From Streptomyces sp. MST-110588 (GTDB taxonomy: Bacteria > Actinomycetota > Actinomycetes > Streptomycetales > Streptomycetaceae), in the NCBI RefSeq assembly GCF_022695595.1, contig NZ_CP074380.1, positions 2,845,501-2,909,500 on the forward strand: a DNA stretch of 64,000 nt. The letters run 5' to 3'. The notes below the pieces were generated by a model, which was not told the origin of the DNA, searched no databases, and was given only the letters and a program-made list of their open reading frames with translations. A program made the position numbers and the translations under genes. This document shows, in pieces, positions 9,450 to 19,111 of the stretch (position 1 is its first letter; the number at the start of each line of letters is the position of its first letter).

Positions 9450-11614
9450 GTGCGCAGATTCAGTCCGCTCCAGCTCGTCATCTGGACAGCCGTGGCCGCC
9501 GTCGGCGCGGCCGGCTGGTCCGTACTGGCCCTGTCCCGGGGCGAAAAGGTCTCGGCGATCTGGATCGTGGCGGCGGCCGTCGGCTCGTACCTGATCGCCC
9601 AGCGCTTCTACGCTCGCTTCATCGCCCGCAAGGTCCTGCGGGTGGACGACCGCCGGGCCACCCCGCCGAGCGGTACGACGACGGGGTCGACTTCCACCCC
9701 ACCGACCGCCGGGTCCTGTTCGGCCACCACTTCGCGGCCATCGCGGGCGCCGGCCCGCTGGTCGGCCCGGTGCTCGCCGCGCAGATGGGCTATCTCCCCG
9801 GCACCATCTGGATCATCGTCGGCGTCATCTTCGCGGGCGCCGTACAGGACATGGTGGTCCTGTTCTTCTCCATGCGGCGCGACGGTACGTCCCTGGGGCA
9901 GATGGCCCGTGACGAGATCGGCCGCGTGGGCGGGATCGCCGCCCTGATCGCGGTGTTCGCCATCATGATCATCATCCTGGCCGTACTGGCGATGATCGTC
10001 GTCAACGCCCTCGCCGAGTCCGCCTGGGGCACGTTCTCCATCGCCGCGACCATCCCCATCGCCCTGCTGATGGGCTGCTATCTGCGCTTCCTGCGCCCCG
10101 GCAAGGTCACCGAGGTCTCCCTGATCGGCGTAGTCCTGCTCCTCGCCGCCATCGTCGGCGGCAACTGGGTCGCCGAGTCCTCCTTCGCCGACGCCTTCGT
10201 CCTCTCCCCGCGCACGCTGGTCATCTGCCTGGTCGCGTACGGATTCATCGCCTCCGTCCTCCCGGTGTGGATGCTGCTGGCCCCGCGCGACTACCTCTCC
10301 ACCTTCATGAAGGTCGGCACCATCGCCCTGCTGGCCGTCGGCGTCCTGATGGCCATGCCGGACCTGACCGTCGACCCCGTCAGCCGCTTCGCACGCGAGG
10401 GCACCGGACCGGTCTTCGCCGGCGGCCTCTTCCCGTTCGCCTTCATCACCATCGCCTGCGGCGCGCTCTCCGGCTTCCACGCGCTGATCTCCTCCGGCAC
10501 CACCCCGAAGATGATCGAGAAGGAGTCGCAGGTCCCGCTGATCGGCTACGGCTCCATGCTGATGGAGTCCTTCGTCGCGATCATGGCCCTGGTTGCCGCC
10601 TGCGTCATCGACCCCGGCCTGTACTACGCGATGAACGCCCCGGCCGGCGTACTCGGCGACACCCTCCAGTCCGCCTCCCAGGCGGTCGCCGGCTTCGGCT
10701 TCCGCATCACCCCCGACCAACTGGCCGCCGCCGCGCACGCGGTCGGCGAGGACTCCCTGGTCTCCCGTACGGGCGGCGCGCCCACCCTCGCGGTCGGCAT
10801 GGCGACCATCCTGGGCAAGGCGTTCGGGACGGACGGCATGATGTCGTTCTGGTACCACTTCGCGATCATGTTCGAGGCGCTGTTCATCCTGACCGCCGTC
10901 GACGCCGCCACCCGCGTGGGCCGCTTCATGCTCCAGGACATGATCGGCAACGCCGTACCGCGCTTCCGCGACAAGACCTGGAAGCCCGGCATCTGGATCA
11001 CCTCGGCCGTCGTGGTCCTGGCCTGGGGCTACTTCCTGTGGGTCGGCGTCAACGACCCGCTGGGCGGCATCAACCAGCTCTTCCCGCTCTTCGGTACGGC
11101 CAACCAGCTCCTGGCCTCCATCGCCCTGGCCGTCTCCACCACCCTGGTCATCAAGTCCGGCCGTCTGAAGTGGGCGTGGGTGACGGGCGTACCGCTGCTG
11201 TGGGCGCTGGCCGTCACCATGACCGCGAGCTGGCAGAAGGTCTTCTCCGACAACCCGGCCGTCGGCTTCTTCGCCCAGCGCGCCAAGTACGAGCACGCGC
11301 TGGAGGCCGGGAAGGTACTGGCCCCCGCGAAGTCCCTGGACGACATGTCCACCGTCGTCCACAACTCCACGGTGACCGGCACCCTGTCCATCGCCTTCGC
11401 CGCCCTGACCGTCGTCATCGTCCTGGCCTGCGCCGTGGTCTGCGTCAAGGCCGTCCGCAACGGCGGCTCCCTCCCCCTCCACGAGGCCGAGTACGTACCG
11501 TCCCGCCGCACGGCACCGTCCGGCTTGTTCTCGTCCACCTCCCCCGCCCCCGACCCCGAACCGGCCACCACATCCACCGGCTCATCCACCGGCTCCGGCA
11601 CCCTTACCCCATGA
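9450..11614 (+). pseudogene. cstA: carbon starvation protein CstA, frame interrupted near N-terminus
   Basis: A multi-pass pyruvate/peptide transporter of the CstA family, about 721 residues when the frame is repaired. Residues 1-72 read normally from GTG 9450 (RRFSPLQLVIWTAV, first TM). At 9661-9668 the frame shifts: the sequence reads ATPPSGTTT, but one added G (CCCCGGCCGAG) gives ATPAERYDDGVDFHP and then FGHHFAAIAGAGPLVGPVLA, the conserved CstA core. The rest, from 9770, is uninterrupted and ends with a Ser/Thr/Pro tail. The stop overlaps the next gene (ATGA). An open frame upstream of 9450 encodes a Lys/Arg-rich stretch that might be a longer N-terminus if another base is missing near 9334. 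Confidence 0.88.
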
Positions 11615-11823
11615 CCCGCCTCCAGCAGACCCTGGCCGGCACCCGTCGCGGCGCGGCCAAGCTCCTGTGGTACGTACGCGAACTCAACGGCGAGCACGCG
11701 TACGACCGCTACGCGGAGCGCGCCCGCGCCGCCGGCGAGCCCGTCATGACCCGCCGAGAGTTCGAACACCGCCGCACGGACCGCCGCGACGCCGACCCCC
11801 GAGAGGGCGGCACCTGCTGCTGA
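11611..11823 (+). CDS. YbdD/YjiX family protein (DUF466)
   Basis: A 70-residue cytoplasmic protein: WYVRELNGEHAYDRYAER and VMTRREFEHRR match the small family encoded next to cstA in many bacteria (ybdD in E. coli), where it is needed for CstA-type pyruvate uptake. It starts within the cstA stop (ATGA at 11611-11614), indicating translational coupling. It ends with a double Cys (GTCC). Confidence 0.9.
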   Translation: MTRLQQTLAGTRRGAAKLLWYVRELNGEHAYDRYAERARAAGEPVMTRREFEHRRTDRRDADPREGGTCC

Positions 11824-11993
11824 CCCCCTGCGCCCTGCCCCTGGCTCGGCCCCGTCGAAAACTCACTCACCTCAATTCAATCTCCTCCACCGGTCACACT
11901 CCCACCGCGCGGCACGTCATAGCAGTGACGGACCCAAGAGGCCCGGCCGAAGCCAACCGTCCCGGCGCCGCCGCCCGATGAGGAGCACTGCTG

Positions 11994-12341
11994 ATGCCCA
12001 CCACCTATCTCGTCGTCACCCTCCTGGCCGCCGCCATGACGGGCTTCTCGGCCGGCAGCGCCTTCCTCCGCGCCAAGTGGGTCATCAAGCCCATAGCCGA
12101 CTACGGCATCCCCGCGTCCTGGCTGCCCTGGCTCGGCGCGGCCAAGGCCGCCGGGGCGGTGGGCCTGGTCGTCGGCCTGTTCGTCCCGGTCATCGGCATC
12201 CTGGCCGGGACCGGCCTGGTGCTGTACTTCACCGGAGCCGTCATCACCGTCATCCGGTCGCGCATCTACAGCCACATCCCCTTCCCCGTGGTGTACGCGG
12301 CCCCGGTGGTCGGCGCCCTGGCCCTGGCCCTCGCCGCCTGA
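11994..12341 (+). CDS. DoxX family membrane protein
   Basis: A 115-residue four-helix membrane protein (segments near residues 5-22, 48-68, 70-90, 97-115) with the DoxX-like FSAGSAFLRAKWVIKP and GIPASWLPWLGAAKAAGAVGL signature. GAGGAG lies 9 nt before the ATG. Role unclear; DoxX proteins are variously tied to redox or quinone functions. Confidence 0.82.
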   Translation: MPTTYLVVTLLAAAMTGFSAGSAFLRAKWVIKPIADYGIPASWLPWLGAAKAAGAVGLVVGLFVPVIGILAGTGLVLYFTGAVITVIRSRIYSHIPFPVVYAAPVVGALALALAA

Positions 12342-12355
12342 GCCCCCGGACCACG

Positions 12356-12739
12356 TCAAGGGCCCTCCTCCTCCACCAGCACGTTCAACGTGTTCCACAG
12401 CAGCAGGGCATGGACGAGGTGCCCGTCGGGAGTCGGCGGGCACCGCCAGGCCAGCGGCCAGGTCGTGCCGTAGAGGGCGGGCACACGGATGTACCCGGTC
12501 CGCCCTCGCCCGCCCGTGATCCGGTACGCGGCACGCGGCCAGGCCCGGTACGCCGTACTGCCCGGCGGCACGAGGAATTACGTCGACCGCCGCCCGCTCA
12601 CCTCCGAAATCACCGGCCCCGGCGTCCCCCGCGTCAGCCGTTCCATGAGATCGGCCAGGTCCCGCCCGGTCTCCCCATCGACCCGTACGGCGTCGAAGTG
12701 TGTCCCCGCTATCCGCAGTTGGTGCCCACTAGCAGGCAA
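12356..12739 (-). pseudogene. small XRE-locus-associated protein, interrupted by an in-frame TAA
   Basis: Two same-frame pieces belong together: an N-part containing HFDAVRVDGETGRDLADLME and VISEVSGRRST, and a C-part FLVPPGSTAYRAWP ... GRTGYIRVPALYGTTWPLAWRCPP ... LVHALLLWNTLNVL. They are separated only by the TAA at 12578-12580, where TAC (Tyr) would be expected. Proteins of this shape are commonly encoded divergently beside XRE/DUF397 pairs in Streptomyces (family knowledge; function unknown). The start is uncertain: TTG 12739 is a guess, since the frame stays open to 12913. Confidence 0.55.
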
Positions 12740-12912
12740 CCAGCCCAGACTTCCACAGTCGCTTTCGCGGTGACTTTCCGTATTCACGGGAACAGTGTCA
12801 GTGGGTCCCGCTAGCGTTTTCCATGACAGAGAGTGCACCACCGAACACGGTGCGGCAGGTTTGTGGTGCGCTCGAACCGGGTTGAGTGCAGTCGAGTGGG
12901 GCGGTGACCGCA

Positions 12913-13746
12913 ATGGCGCGGACAGAGAACAAGGAAGCGGCCTCCACCGCCACGCAGTTGGCGGCGGAGATCGCCAGAATCCTACGAGAGCACGCCGGGA
13001 TGACGCAGGTGGAAGTCGGCCAGATCATCGGCTACACGGGCTCGGCCGTCAGCGCGATGGAAACAGGCGCCCAGCCCGCCAGCGACGACATGCTGCTCGG
13101 CCTCAACGACCTCCTCACCAAGGACACGGACATCCTGAAGGCGGCCATCAAGTACGTCCGCCTGGACAAGTTCCCCAGGCAGTTCAAGGACTTCGCGCTC
13201 ATCGAGGCGAAAGCCCTGACGCTGTGCTCGTACGAGACTCTCGTGGTCGATGGGTTGTTCCAGACGGAGGACTACGCTCGCGCTCTGATCGGTGGCGGCT
13301 ATCCACCTCCGCCGGAACAGCGTGTCGCTGAACTGGTCGAAGCCCGGATGGCACGCAAGGCTTTGTTCGACCGCGAGCCCACAGCACTGATCGAGTTGAT
13401 CCTCGAAGAGTCGGTTCTAATGAGGCTGTTCGGCACCCGCGAGATCATGCGTGCCCAACTGCTGTCTCTCGCTCAGTACGCTCAACGCCCCAACGTCACG
13501 ATCCAAGTGCTACCGCTCAACCGTGGACTTCGTGGTGATCACGCAGGCGCGCATGGTCCCATGAAGCTGCTGGAGACTCTTGAGCATGATCACCTCGTCT
13601 ACCTGGAGGCGCAGGACGTCAGTTCGCTCATCAGCGATCCAGCCGAGGTATCTATTCGCGCCCACCGGTATGCAAAGATCCGCGCACAGGCCCTGGGACC
13701 TGATGAATCTCTGGGCCTCATCGAGCGATTGGCAGGAGAACTATGA
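12913..13746 (+). CDS. XRE-family regulator with DUF5753 domain
   Basis: About 277 residues: an N-terminal helix-turn-helix (ILREHAGMTQVEVGQIIGYTGSAVSAMETG, residues 25-55), then the DUF5753 ligand/partner region with SYETLVVDGLFQTEDYARAL, RPNVTIQVLPLNRGLRGDH and the C-terminal YLEAQDVSSLI. This is the BldB/WhiJ-like regulator type that pairs with a small DUF397 protein, here overlapping it by 4 nt (ATGA at 13743). ATG 12913 is chosen; the frame is open to 12886. Codon choice is slightly less GC-rich than the backbone. Confidence 0.88.
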   Translation: MARTENKEAASTATQLAAEIARILREHAGMTQVEVGQIIGYTGSAVSAMETGAQPASDDMLLGLNDLLTKDTDILKAAIKYVRLDKFPRQFKDFALIEAKALTLCSYETLVVDGLFQTEDYARALIGGGYPPPPEQRVAELVEARMARKALFDREPTALIELILEESVLMRLFGTREIMRAQLLSLAQYAQRPNVTIQVLPLNRGLRGDHAGAHGPMKLLETLEHDHLVYLEAQDVSSLISDPAEVSIRAHRYAKIRAQALGPDESLGLIERLAGEL

Positions 13747-13933
13747 AGAGTACCTTGCAGTGGCTCAAGTCCAGCCACAGCGATGCAGGTGGCGGCAACT
13801 GTGTCGAAGTAGCCAGCGGTGCCGCCATCCATGTACGTGACTCCAAGGACCCCAGCGGCCCCATACTGACCATCGCCCCCGACGCCTGGGTGGCGTTTGT
13901 CGGGATGGTGGTGGGGGCGACGGGGGCTGGTGA
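13743..13933 (+). pseudogene. DUF397 domain protein, 3' end shifted
   Basis: Begins WLKSSHSDAGGGNCVEVA and continues VRDSKDPSGPILTI ... AWVAFV, the standard DUF397 signature of ~60 residues. As written, the frame does not stop but runs on through 14150, antisense to the GNAT gene. Adding one G to GGGGG at 13913-13917 gives an immediate TGA at 13931-13933 and a 63-residue protein of normal size. It is translationally coupled to the XRE gene and is probably its antagonist or partner, as in WhiJ-type loci. Confidence 0.7.
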
Positions 13934-13942
13934 CAGGGGGCC

Positions 13943-14510
13943 TTACGCGGTGGTGGGGGCCAGGGGTCGCCTTGGATGCGGGCGTGGAGGTGTTCGTCGT
14001 GCCAGCCGTCCGCGTGGAGGAGGGCGCTGCGTTGGGTGCCCTCCAACAGGAAGCCGGCCCTTGTCGCGACTTGGCAGGAGGCCGGGTTGGCGACGGAGTG
14101 GCAGATGCGTAGCCGGTGGAGGCCGAGGTCGTCCAGGGCCCAGCGGCTGACCCGTACGGTCGCGTCCACCATGAGGCCGCCGCCGCGTCCGGCGGGGAGC
14201 AGCCAGTAGAGGAATTCCGCGCTGCCGCCCCGGAGGTCCATGTCGCCCAGGCCGATCAGGCCGACCGGGGCCGCTCCGTCCGACGGGGTGATGGCCCAGA
14301 TCGCGGCTTCCTCGGCCTGCCAGCGGTGCGCCCAGTGGGCGATTTTCGTGCGGGCCTCGTCGGGTGACATGGGGACGGAGCGGTTCCACTGCTGGATGTC
14401 CGGGTCGTGGGAGGCGGTGGCGAGGGTCTGGGCGTCGGTGTCGTTCTGCTGCCAGGGGCGTAGGCAGGCGCCGCCGGTCAGGGGAAGGCGGGTTGTTCGT
14501 AACGGCTCAT
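13943..14510 (-). pseudogene. GNAT family N-acetyltransferase, two single-base frame breaks
   Basis: The core is a RimJ/RimL-like GNAT: LIGLGDMDLRGGSAEFLYWL, then the acetyl-CoA loop region AGRGGGLMVDATVRVSRWA and the VANPASCQVATRAGFLLEG segment. The 5' end reads MSRYEQPAFP from ATG 14510 and then meets TGA; one more base in the run at 14481-14484 joins it to LTGGACLRPWQQND. At the 3' end, one more base in the run at 13955-13959 gives TAA at 13943. Repaired, the protein is 189 residues, normal for the family, and no longer overlaps the DUF397 gene. Substrate unknown. Confidence 0.7.
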
Positions 14511-14619
14511 TTGGCCGGTGGGGACTGCTGAGGGTATGGGTGTGACCATGGGCGCATCCTGCCAGGGGCAGGTGCGGCCGGGACTGTACGACGCCGGGAG
14601 GTCCGTTCGTACGCGGATG

Positions 14620-14790
14620 TTAGGACGGGTGCGTACGCGTAGGGGCACCGACGGAAGTCCGGGCCTTACGGAGAGCGGCCAGTTCGTGTCCTCGCTCGGC
14701 GTCGACCATTTCCGCCTTGATGGTGTCGATGCGCTCGCGCTTCTCGGGAGTGATGACGGCCGTCAGGTCGGCCATGGTGCCGAGTTTCAT
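14620..14790 (-). pseudogene. HigA-like antitoxin remnant, truncated before the HTH
   Basis: A 56-codon frame: KLGTMADLTAVITPEKRERI then EMVDAERGHELAALRKARTS, after which it ends in unrelated residues. Intact members continue from ALRKAR into an XRE helix-turn-helix, which is missing here. It starts at ATG 14790 inside the stop of the upstream toxin remnant (ATGA), the usual layout of a HigBA-type pair. Confidence 0.55.
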
Positions 14791-14941
14791 CTGCCCTGCC
14801 CCTTCTTCTTCTCCTGTTCCAAGGCTTCAAGGTAGGCCGTGTACTTGTCTCGAAGACGAACAGCATCCGGATGCTCACGGTCTCGCCGCTCCGGGGGCGC
14901 AGTTCCCGCATGGTCCGGTAGCGACTTCTTTCGCGTTCCCG
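14787..14941 (-). pseudogene. HigB/Gp49-like toxin remnant with internal deletion
   Basis: Frame A carries RSRYRTMRELRPRSGETVSI-RMLFVF, the conserved middle of the phage Gp49-like/HigB fold. Frame B, beginning about 14858, carries DKYTAYLEALEQEKKKGQGR, the usual C-terminal helix. The DPWRQ...GDK...WY core normally between them is gone, and the N-terminus is also missing. The join changes frame, so no functional toxin can be made. Overlap with the antitoxin remnant confirms an old operon. Confidence 0.55.
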
Positions 14942-15033
14942 CCGGCACCCGGCACCCGACGCCCACGGCCCGATACCCGATATCCGACACTTGCCGTACA
15001 GACCCGCCGCCCCGGCCCCGGAGGAAGATCGTT

Positions 15034-15783
15034 ATGCCGCAGTCCGTCGATCGTGCGCTGGATCTGATCGACGCGGTGGCCGAGGCGTCCGGGCCCGTGA
15101 CCGCCAAGGCGCTGGCCCGGCGGCTGGGCTGCGGGCTGTCGACGGTGTACGCGCTGCTGGGGTCGCTGACCGAGCGCGGGCACCTGGAGCGTACGGCGGC
15201 CGGGTACACCCTCGGCTACCGGGTGCCGACGCTGCACAGCGCCTTCCGGCGGCAGCAGCGGATCGACGAGCGGGTGCACGAGTCGCTGCTGCGGCTGCGC
15301 CGTCTCTCGGGGGCCGATGTCTTCTTCAGTACGTACCGGGACGGGGAGATCACGGTGGTGGACGGGGCGACGAGCGGGCCGGACTCGGTCTTCTCGGTCG
15401 GCCGGGACACCGGCGCGCACGCCACCGCGCACGGCCGGATGCTGCTCTCCTCGCTGCCGGGCGCGGCCCGCCGCCAGTACCTGGCCGCCGGTGGTCTGCC
15501 GCCGCGCACCCCGCACACCATCACCTCGGCCGAGCGCCTGGAGCGGGAGCTGCGGCGGGTACGGCGTGCCGGGGTCGCGGTGGAGGTGGAGCAGGCGGCG
15601 CCGGGGATGGCGTGTGTCGCGGTGCCGCTGCCCATGGCACCGGCGGGCGGGGCTGCGGCCGGCGGGGTGCGGGCCGGTGGGACTGCCGTGTCGGCCGCCG
15701 TGCCGGTCGCGGAGTTCCAGCGGCTGCGGGAGCCGCTGATCGAGGCGCTGCGCCGCGAGGCGGCGGCCCTGGCGTCCTCGTAA
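15034..15783 (+). CDS. IclR-family transcriptional regulator
   Basis: 249 residues. N-terminal winged HTH (SVDRALDLIDAVAEASGPVTAKALARRLGCGLSTVYALLGSL, residues 4-45) followed by the effector-binding domain with the family's TAHGRMLLSSLP segment. The ATG follows GGAGGA at 15020-15025 with ideal spacing. The C-terminal domain carries a Gly/Ala-rich insertion (PAGGAAAGGVRAGGTA) not typical of the family. The target is unknown; no divergent catabolic operon is adjacent. Confidence 0.9.
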   Translation: MPQSVDRALDLIDAVAEASGPVTAKALARRLGCGLSTVYALLGSLTERGHLERTAAGYTLGYRVPTLHSAFRRQQRIDERVHESLLRLRRLSGADVFFSTYRDGEITVVDGATSGPDSVFSVGRDTGAHATAHGRMLLSSLPGAARRQYLAAGGLPPRTPHTITSAERLERELRRVRRAGVAVEVEQAAPGMACVAVPLPMAPAGGAAAGGVRAGGTAVSAAVPVAEFQRLREPLIEALRREAAALASS

Positions 15784-15835
15784 GGGCGTACGGCCGGGTG
15801 AGGCGTACGACGGCCGCCGGGGGCCGGGGGCCGGT

Positions 15836-16273
15836 TCACCCGTTCGCCGGAACGTCCCTGCCCGCCGCGACGGCCTCGCCGCGCGGAGACCCGTACGCCA
15901 TCAGGGTCAGGACGAGCAGACCCAGGACGGCCATCATCAGGGCGAACGCGCCCCAGCCCAGCAGGCCGACCGCGAAGGCGCCGAGCACGCCGTGCAGGAC
16001 GGCGCAGCAGATGAGGGCGATGCGTCCGAAGGAGCCCGGCGGGCGGTCGCGTACGGCGGCTCGGACGAGGACGAAGGCGCAGGTCAGCAGGTAGAGGCCG
16101 AAGAGGGCGCCGACCGCCCAGGCTCCGGTGGCCATCGCGCCGGGCTCCAGGCCGGCCATGGACATGCGCTGCTTGTCCACGACGATGGCCAGGATCCAGT
16201 TGAGCAGCAGTACCCCGGCTGTCTCCAGCACCAGGACGACGGCCGTGGCCCAGGCCACCGGTTTGCGTGCCAT
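15836..16273 (-). CDS. four-TM membrane protein of unknown function
   Basis: 145 residues with four predicted membrane helices (about 8-28, 45-70, 85-105, 108-130) and short loops; starts KPVAWATAVVLVLETAGVLL. GGAGGAGG lies 9 nt before ATG 16273. The frame is open upstream through the tandem repeat at 16443-16585, but the ribosome site and TM content argue for this start. Convergent with the IclR gene (52-bp gap). Confidence 0.75.
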   Translation of the reverse strand: MARKPVAWATAVVLVLETAGVLLLNWILAIVVDKQRMSMAGLEPGAMATGAWAVGALFGLYLLTCAFVLVRAAVRDRPPGSFGRIALICCAVLHGVLGAFAVGLLGWGAFALMMAVLGLLVLTLMAYGSPRGEAVAAGRDVPANG

Positions 16274-16442
16274 CCCCACGTCCTCCTCCCCTTCCCGCGG
16301 GTTACCGCGAGTAAAGCGACCGTCCGCGCACGGTACCTCCGCCTCCCCCCTGTCAGGGAAGAACCGGGCGGAAGGAAGGTCACGAAGAGGGTGGGGTGGG
16401 TAAGAGACAGGGTGAGGGGCCTGGACCCGCCGCCCGAGGTCC

Positions 16443-16585
16443 GTACCCGACGTACGGGAGCGGCACCCGCCGCCCGAGGGGCCGCACCCCGCCGTACAGG
16501 AACGGCACCCGCCGCACGAGGGTCCGCACCCGCCGTACGGGAGCGATACCTGCCGCACGGGACCGGCACCCGCCGTACGGGAACG
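16443..16585. repeat. seven ~20-bp tandem repeats centred on CCGTACGG
   Basis: Consensus GCACCCGCCGTACGGGAACG; seven degenerate copies of 20-21 bp in the intergenic space between the membrane-protein gene and accA2. Most units carry the self-complementary core (C)CGTACGG or a one-base variant. Confidence 0.8.
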
Positions 16586-16864
16586 GGGCCGACCGGAGGA
16601 TTCAGTGGCAAAGTTTCCCTCGCCCATTCGTAGGGACTCCACAAAGAAACGGCGCCTCGGGGTTCACCCGCCCGTCGAGACCTTGACCACATCACGGCCG
16701 CTGAGTGGCGTACGGAATGCGGGCCTACCCTGGGACGGCAAGGGACTTCCGCTCCTCGCCGGCGCCGGGTGCACGCTCCGTGTGGGCAAGCTCACGCCGG
16801 GGAACGGGTCGGCACGAGGTGTCGCCAGTCCCTAAACTCGCCTTGTTTCAAGGAGGGAGCCATC

Positions 16865-18634
16865 GTGCGCAAGGTGCTCATCGCCAACCGAGGCGAAATC
16901 GCTGTTCGCGTTGCCCGTGCATGCCGGGACGCCGGGATCGGGAGCGTAGCCGTCTACGCGGACCCTGACCGGGACGCCCTGCACGTCCGCGCGGCAGACG
17001 AGGCATACGCCCTGGGCGGTGACACTCCTGCCACCAGCTACCTGGACATCGCCAAGGTCCTTGCCGCCGCCGCCGATTCGGGCGCCGACGCCATCCACCC
17101 GGGTTACGGCTTCCTCTCCGAGAACGCCGACTTCGCGCAGGCCGTCCTGGACGCCGGGCTGACCTGGATCGGCCCGCCGCCGCAGGCCATCCGCGACCTC
17201 GGTGACAAGGTGGCGGCCCGTCACATCGCCCAGCGCGCCGGTGCGCCGCTGGTCGCCGGCACCCCCGACCCGGTCTCCGGGGCGGATGAAGTCGTGGCCT
17301 TCGCCGAGGAGCACGGCCTGCCGATCGCCATCAAGGCGGCCTTCGGCGGTGGCGGTCGCGGCCTGAAGGTGGCGCGCACGCTGGAAGAGGTCCCGGAGCT
17401 GTACGACTCCGCCGTACGGGAGGCCGTGGCGGCCTTCGGGCGCGGCGAGTGCTTCGTGGAGCGCTACCTGGACCGTCCGCGGCACGTGGAGACCCAGTGC
17501 CTGGCCGACAAGCACGGCAACGTGGTCGTCGTCTCCACCCGTGACTGCTCCCTCCAGCGCCGCCACCAGAAGCTGGTCGAGGAGGCCCCGGCGCCCTTCC
17601 TGTCGGAAGAGCAGAACGCCGAGCTGTACCGCGCCTCCAAGGCCATCCTCAAGGAGGCCGGGTACGAGGGCGCGGGCACCTGCGAGTTCCTGGTCGGCCA
17701 GGACGGCACGATCTCCTTCCTGGAGGTCAACACCCGCCTCCAGGTCGAGCACCCGGTCACCGAAGAGGTCACCGGCATCGACCTCGTACGCGAGATGTTC
17801 CGCATCGCCGACGGCGAGGAGCTGGGGTACGACGACCCGGCGGTGCGCGGCCACTCCTTCGAGTTCCGCATCAACGGCGAGGACCCGGGCCGCAACTTCC
17901 TGCCCGCCCCCGGCACGGTGACGAGGTTCGACGCGCCGGCCGGCCCCGGTGTGCGCCTGGACGCGGGGGTGGAGGCCGGCTCGGTCATCGGCCCGGCCTG
18001 GGACTCCCTGCTCGCCAAGCTGGTCGTCACCGGCGCCACCCGCGAGCAGGCGCTCCAGCGGGCCGCCCGCGCGCTGGAGGAGTTCACGGTCGAGGGCATG
18101 GCCACCGCCATCCCCTTCCACCGTACGGTCGTCAAGGACCCGGCCTTCGCGCCCGAACTGACCGGCTCCACCGACCCGTTCACGGTCCACACCCGCTGGA
18201 TCGAGACCGAGTTCAAGAACGAGATCCCGGCCTTCGCCGGCACCGGCACGGACGAGGCCGAGGCGGACAGCCGCGAGACGGTCGTCGTCGAGGTCGGCGG
18301 CAAGCGCCTGGAGGTCTCCCTGCCGTCCTCGCTGGGCATGCCGCTGGCCCGGGCCGCGGTCGCCGGCGGCGCCAAGCCCAAGCGCAAGGCGGGCAAGAAG
18401 TCCGGCTCCGCCGCCTCGGGTGACGCGCTCGCCTCGCCGATGCAGGGCACGATCGTCAAGGTCGCGGTCGAGGAGGGCCAGGAGGTGGCCGAGGGTGACC
18501 TGATCGTCGTCCTGGAGGCGATGAAGATGGAGCAGCCCCTCAACGCCCACCGGGCCGGCACCGTCAAGGGCCTGAACGCCGAGGTCGGCGCCTCCCTCTC
18601 CTCCGGCGCGGTCATCTGCGAGATCAAGGACTGA
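16865..18634 (+). CDS. accA2: acyl-CoA carboxylase alpha subunit (biotin carboxylase + BCCP)
   Basis: 589 residues. Biotin carboxylase domain starts [20 protein letters not shown]; the ATP-grasp glycine loop [13 protein letters not shown] is near residue 160 and [15 protein letters not shown] near residue 290. A linker with Lys-rich [12 protein letters not shown] precedes a C-terminal BCCP domain, with the biotin-accepting Lys in EAMKMEQ (about residue 554). It supplies carboxybiotin to PccB and other beta subunits. GTG 16865 follows AAGGAGG. The last 59 bp are duplicated 1846 bp downstream (see 18578-20482). Confidence 0.95.
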   Translation: MRKVLIANRGEIAVRVARACRDAGIGSVAVYADPDRDALHVRAADEAYALGGDTPATSYLDIAKVLAAAADSGADAIHPGYGFLSENADFAQAVLDAGLTWIGPPPQAIRDLGDKVAARHIAQRAGAPLVAGTPDPVSGADEVVAFAEEHGLPIAIKAAFGGGGRGLKVARTLEEVPELYDSAVREAVAAFGRGECFVERYLDRPRHVETQCLADKHGNVVVVSTRDCSLQRRHQKLVEEAPAPFLSEEQNAELYRASKAILKEAGYEGAGTCEFLVGQDGTISFLEVNTRLQVEHPVTEEVTGIDLVREMFRIADGEELGYDDPAVRGHSFEFRINGEDPGRNFLPAPGTVTRFDAPAGPGVRLDAGVEAGSVIGPAWDSLLAKLVVTGATREQALQRAARALEEFTVEGMATAIPFHRTVVKDPAFAPELTGSTDPFTVHTRWIETEFKNEIPAFAGTGTDEAEADSRETVVVEVGGKRLEVSLPSSLGMPLARAAVAGGAKPKRKAGKKSGSAASGDALASPMQGTIVKVAVEEGQEVAEGDLIVVLEAMKMEQPLNAHRAGTVKGLNAEVGASLSSGAVICEIKD

Positions 18635-18657
18635 CGGCAGCACCGTCACGTACGTAC

Positions 18658-18695
18658 GCGAGGGGCGCCCGGCACAGCCGCCGGGCGCCCCTCGC
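18658..18695. terminator. accA2 terminator
   Basis: A perfect 16-bp stem, GCGAGGGGCGCCCGGC with its complement, and a 6-nt loop, 24 nt after the accA2 stop. Confidence 0.85.
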
Positions 18696-18702
18696 GGCGT
18701 CT

Positions 18703-19111
18703 TCACCGCCTCGCGTGTGCGGGACGCACCGGAGGGACGGCCGAGATGCAGCTGATAGGGACAGCGGCGCGACTCGCGACTTTAGTGGCTGACCACTGCC
18801 CATCACCGTCCTCTTCGGATCCGCCGGGCCCCAACCATCGATGACGTCCCCACCGTGCGCAACCTCCGTGACACCGGCGGACCCCGTCGAAAGCCACCCA
18901 GGAAACACCGGTATGCCACCCTGCCGGGCGGTTGTCCCGGCGGCCTGCTTGATCTGTACGCAGGCGGCCTTCTGACGCATCATTCAGTCTGTCGCAGTCA
19001 TTCCTCAGATGTTGCTCAAATATTCGGTTTCTCTCAACAGCCCAGATCGCACCGTGCTCTGATGAGACCACCACTGGCCACATAGAGGGCCGGGTCATTG
19101 AAGGAGCACCT
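18703..19111. other. ~410 bp without a convincing gene
   Basis: Leader side of the insert. I see an inverted repeat AGTGG-CTGA-CCACT near 18785-18798 and an unusually AT-rich stretch around 18990-19080, a likely promoter zone for the secreted protein. The open frames here lack coding character. Confidence 0.5.

Noticed and set aside
9331..9594. ATG ORF overlapping the cstA start
   Set aside because: Reads in a different frame from CstA; the CstA-frame upstream extension is the better explanation.
16832..18706. 624-codon ORF antisense to accA2
   Set aside because: Shadow frame; accA2 has all catalytic motifs.
18838..18900. VRNLRDTGG-like peptide recalling a tyrosine phosphatase N-terminus
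   Set aside because: Only a few residues match and no catalytic motif follows.
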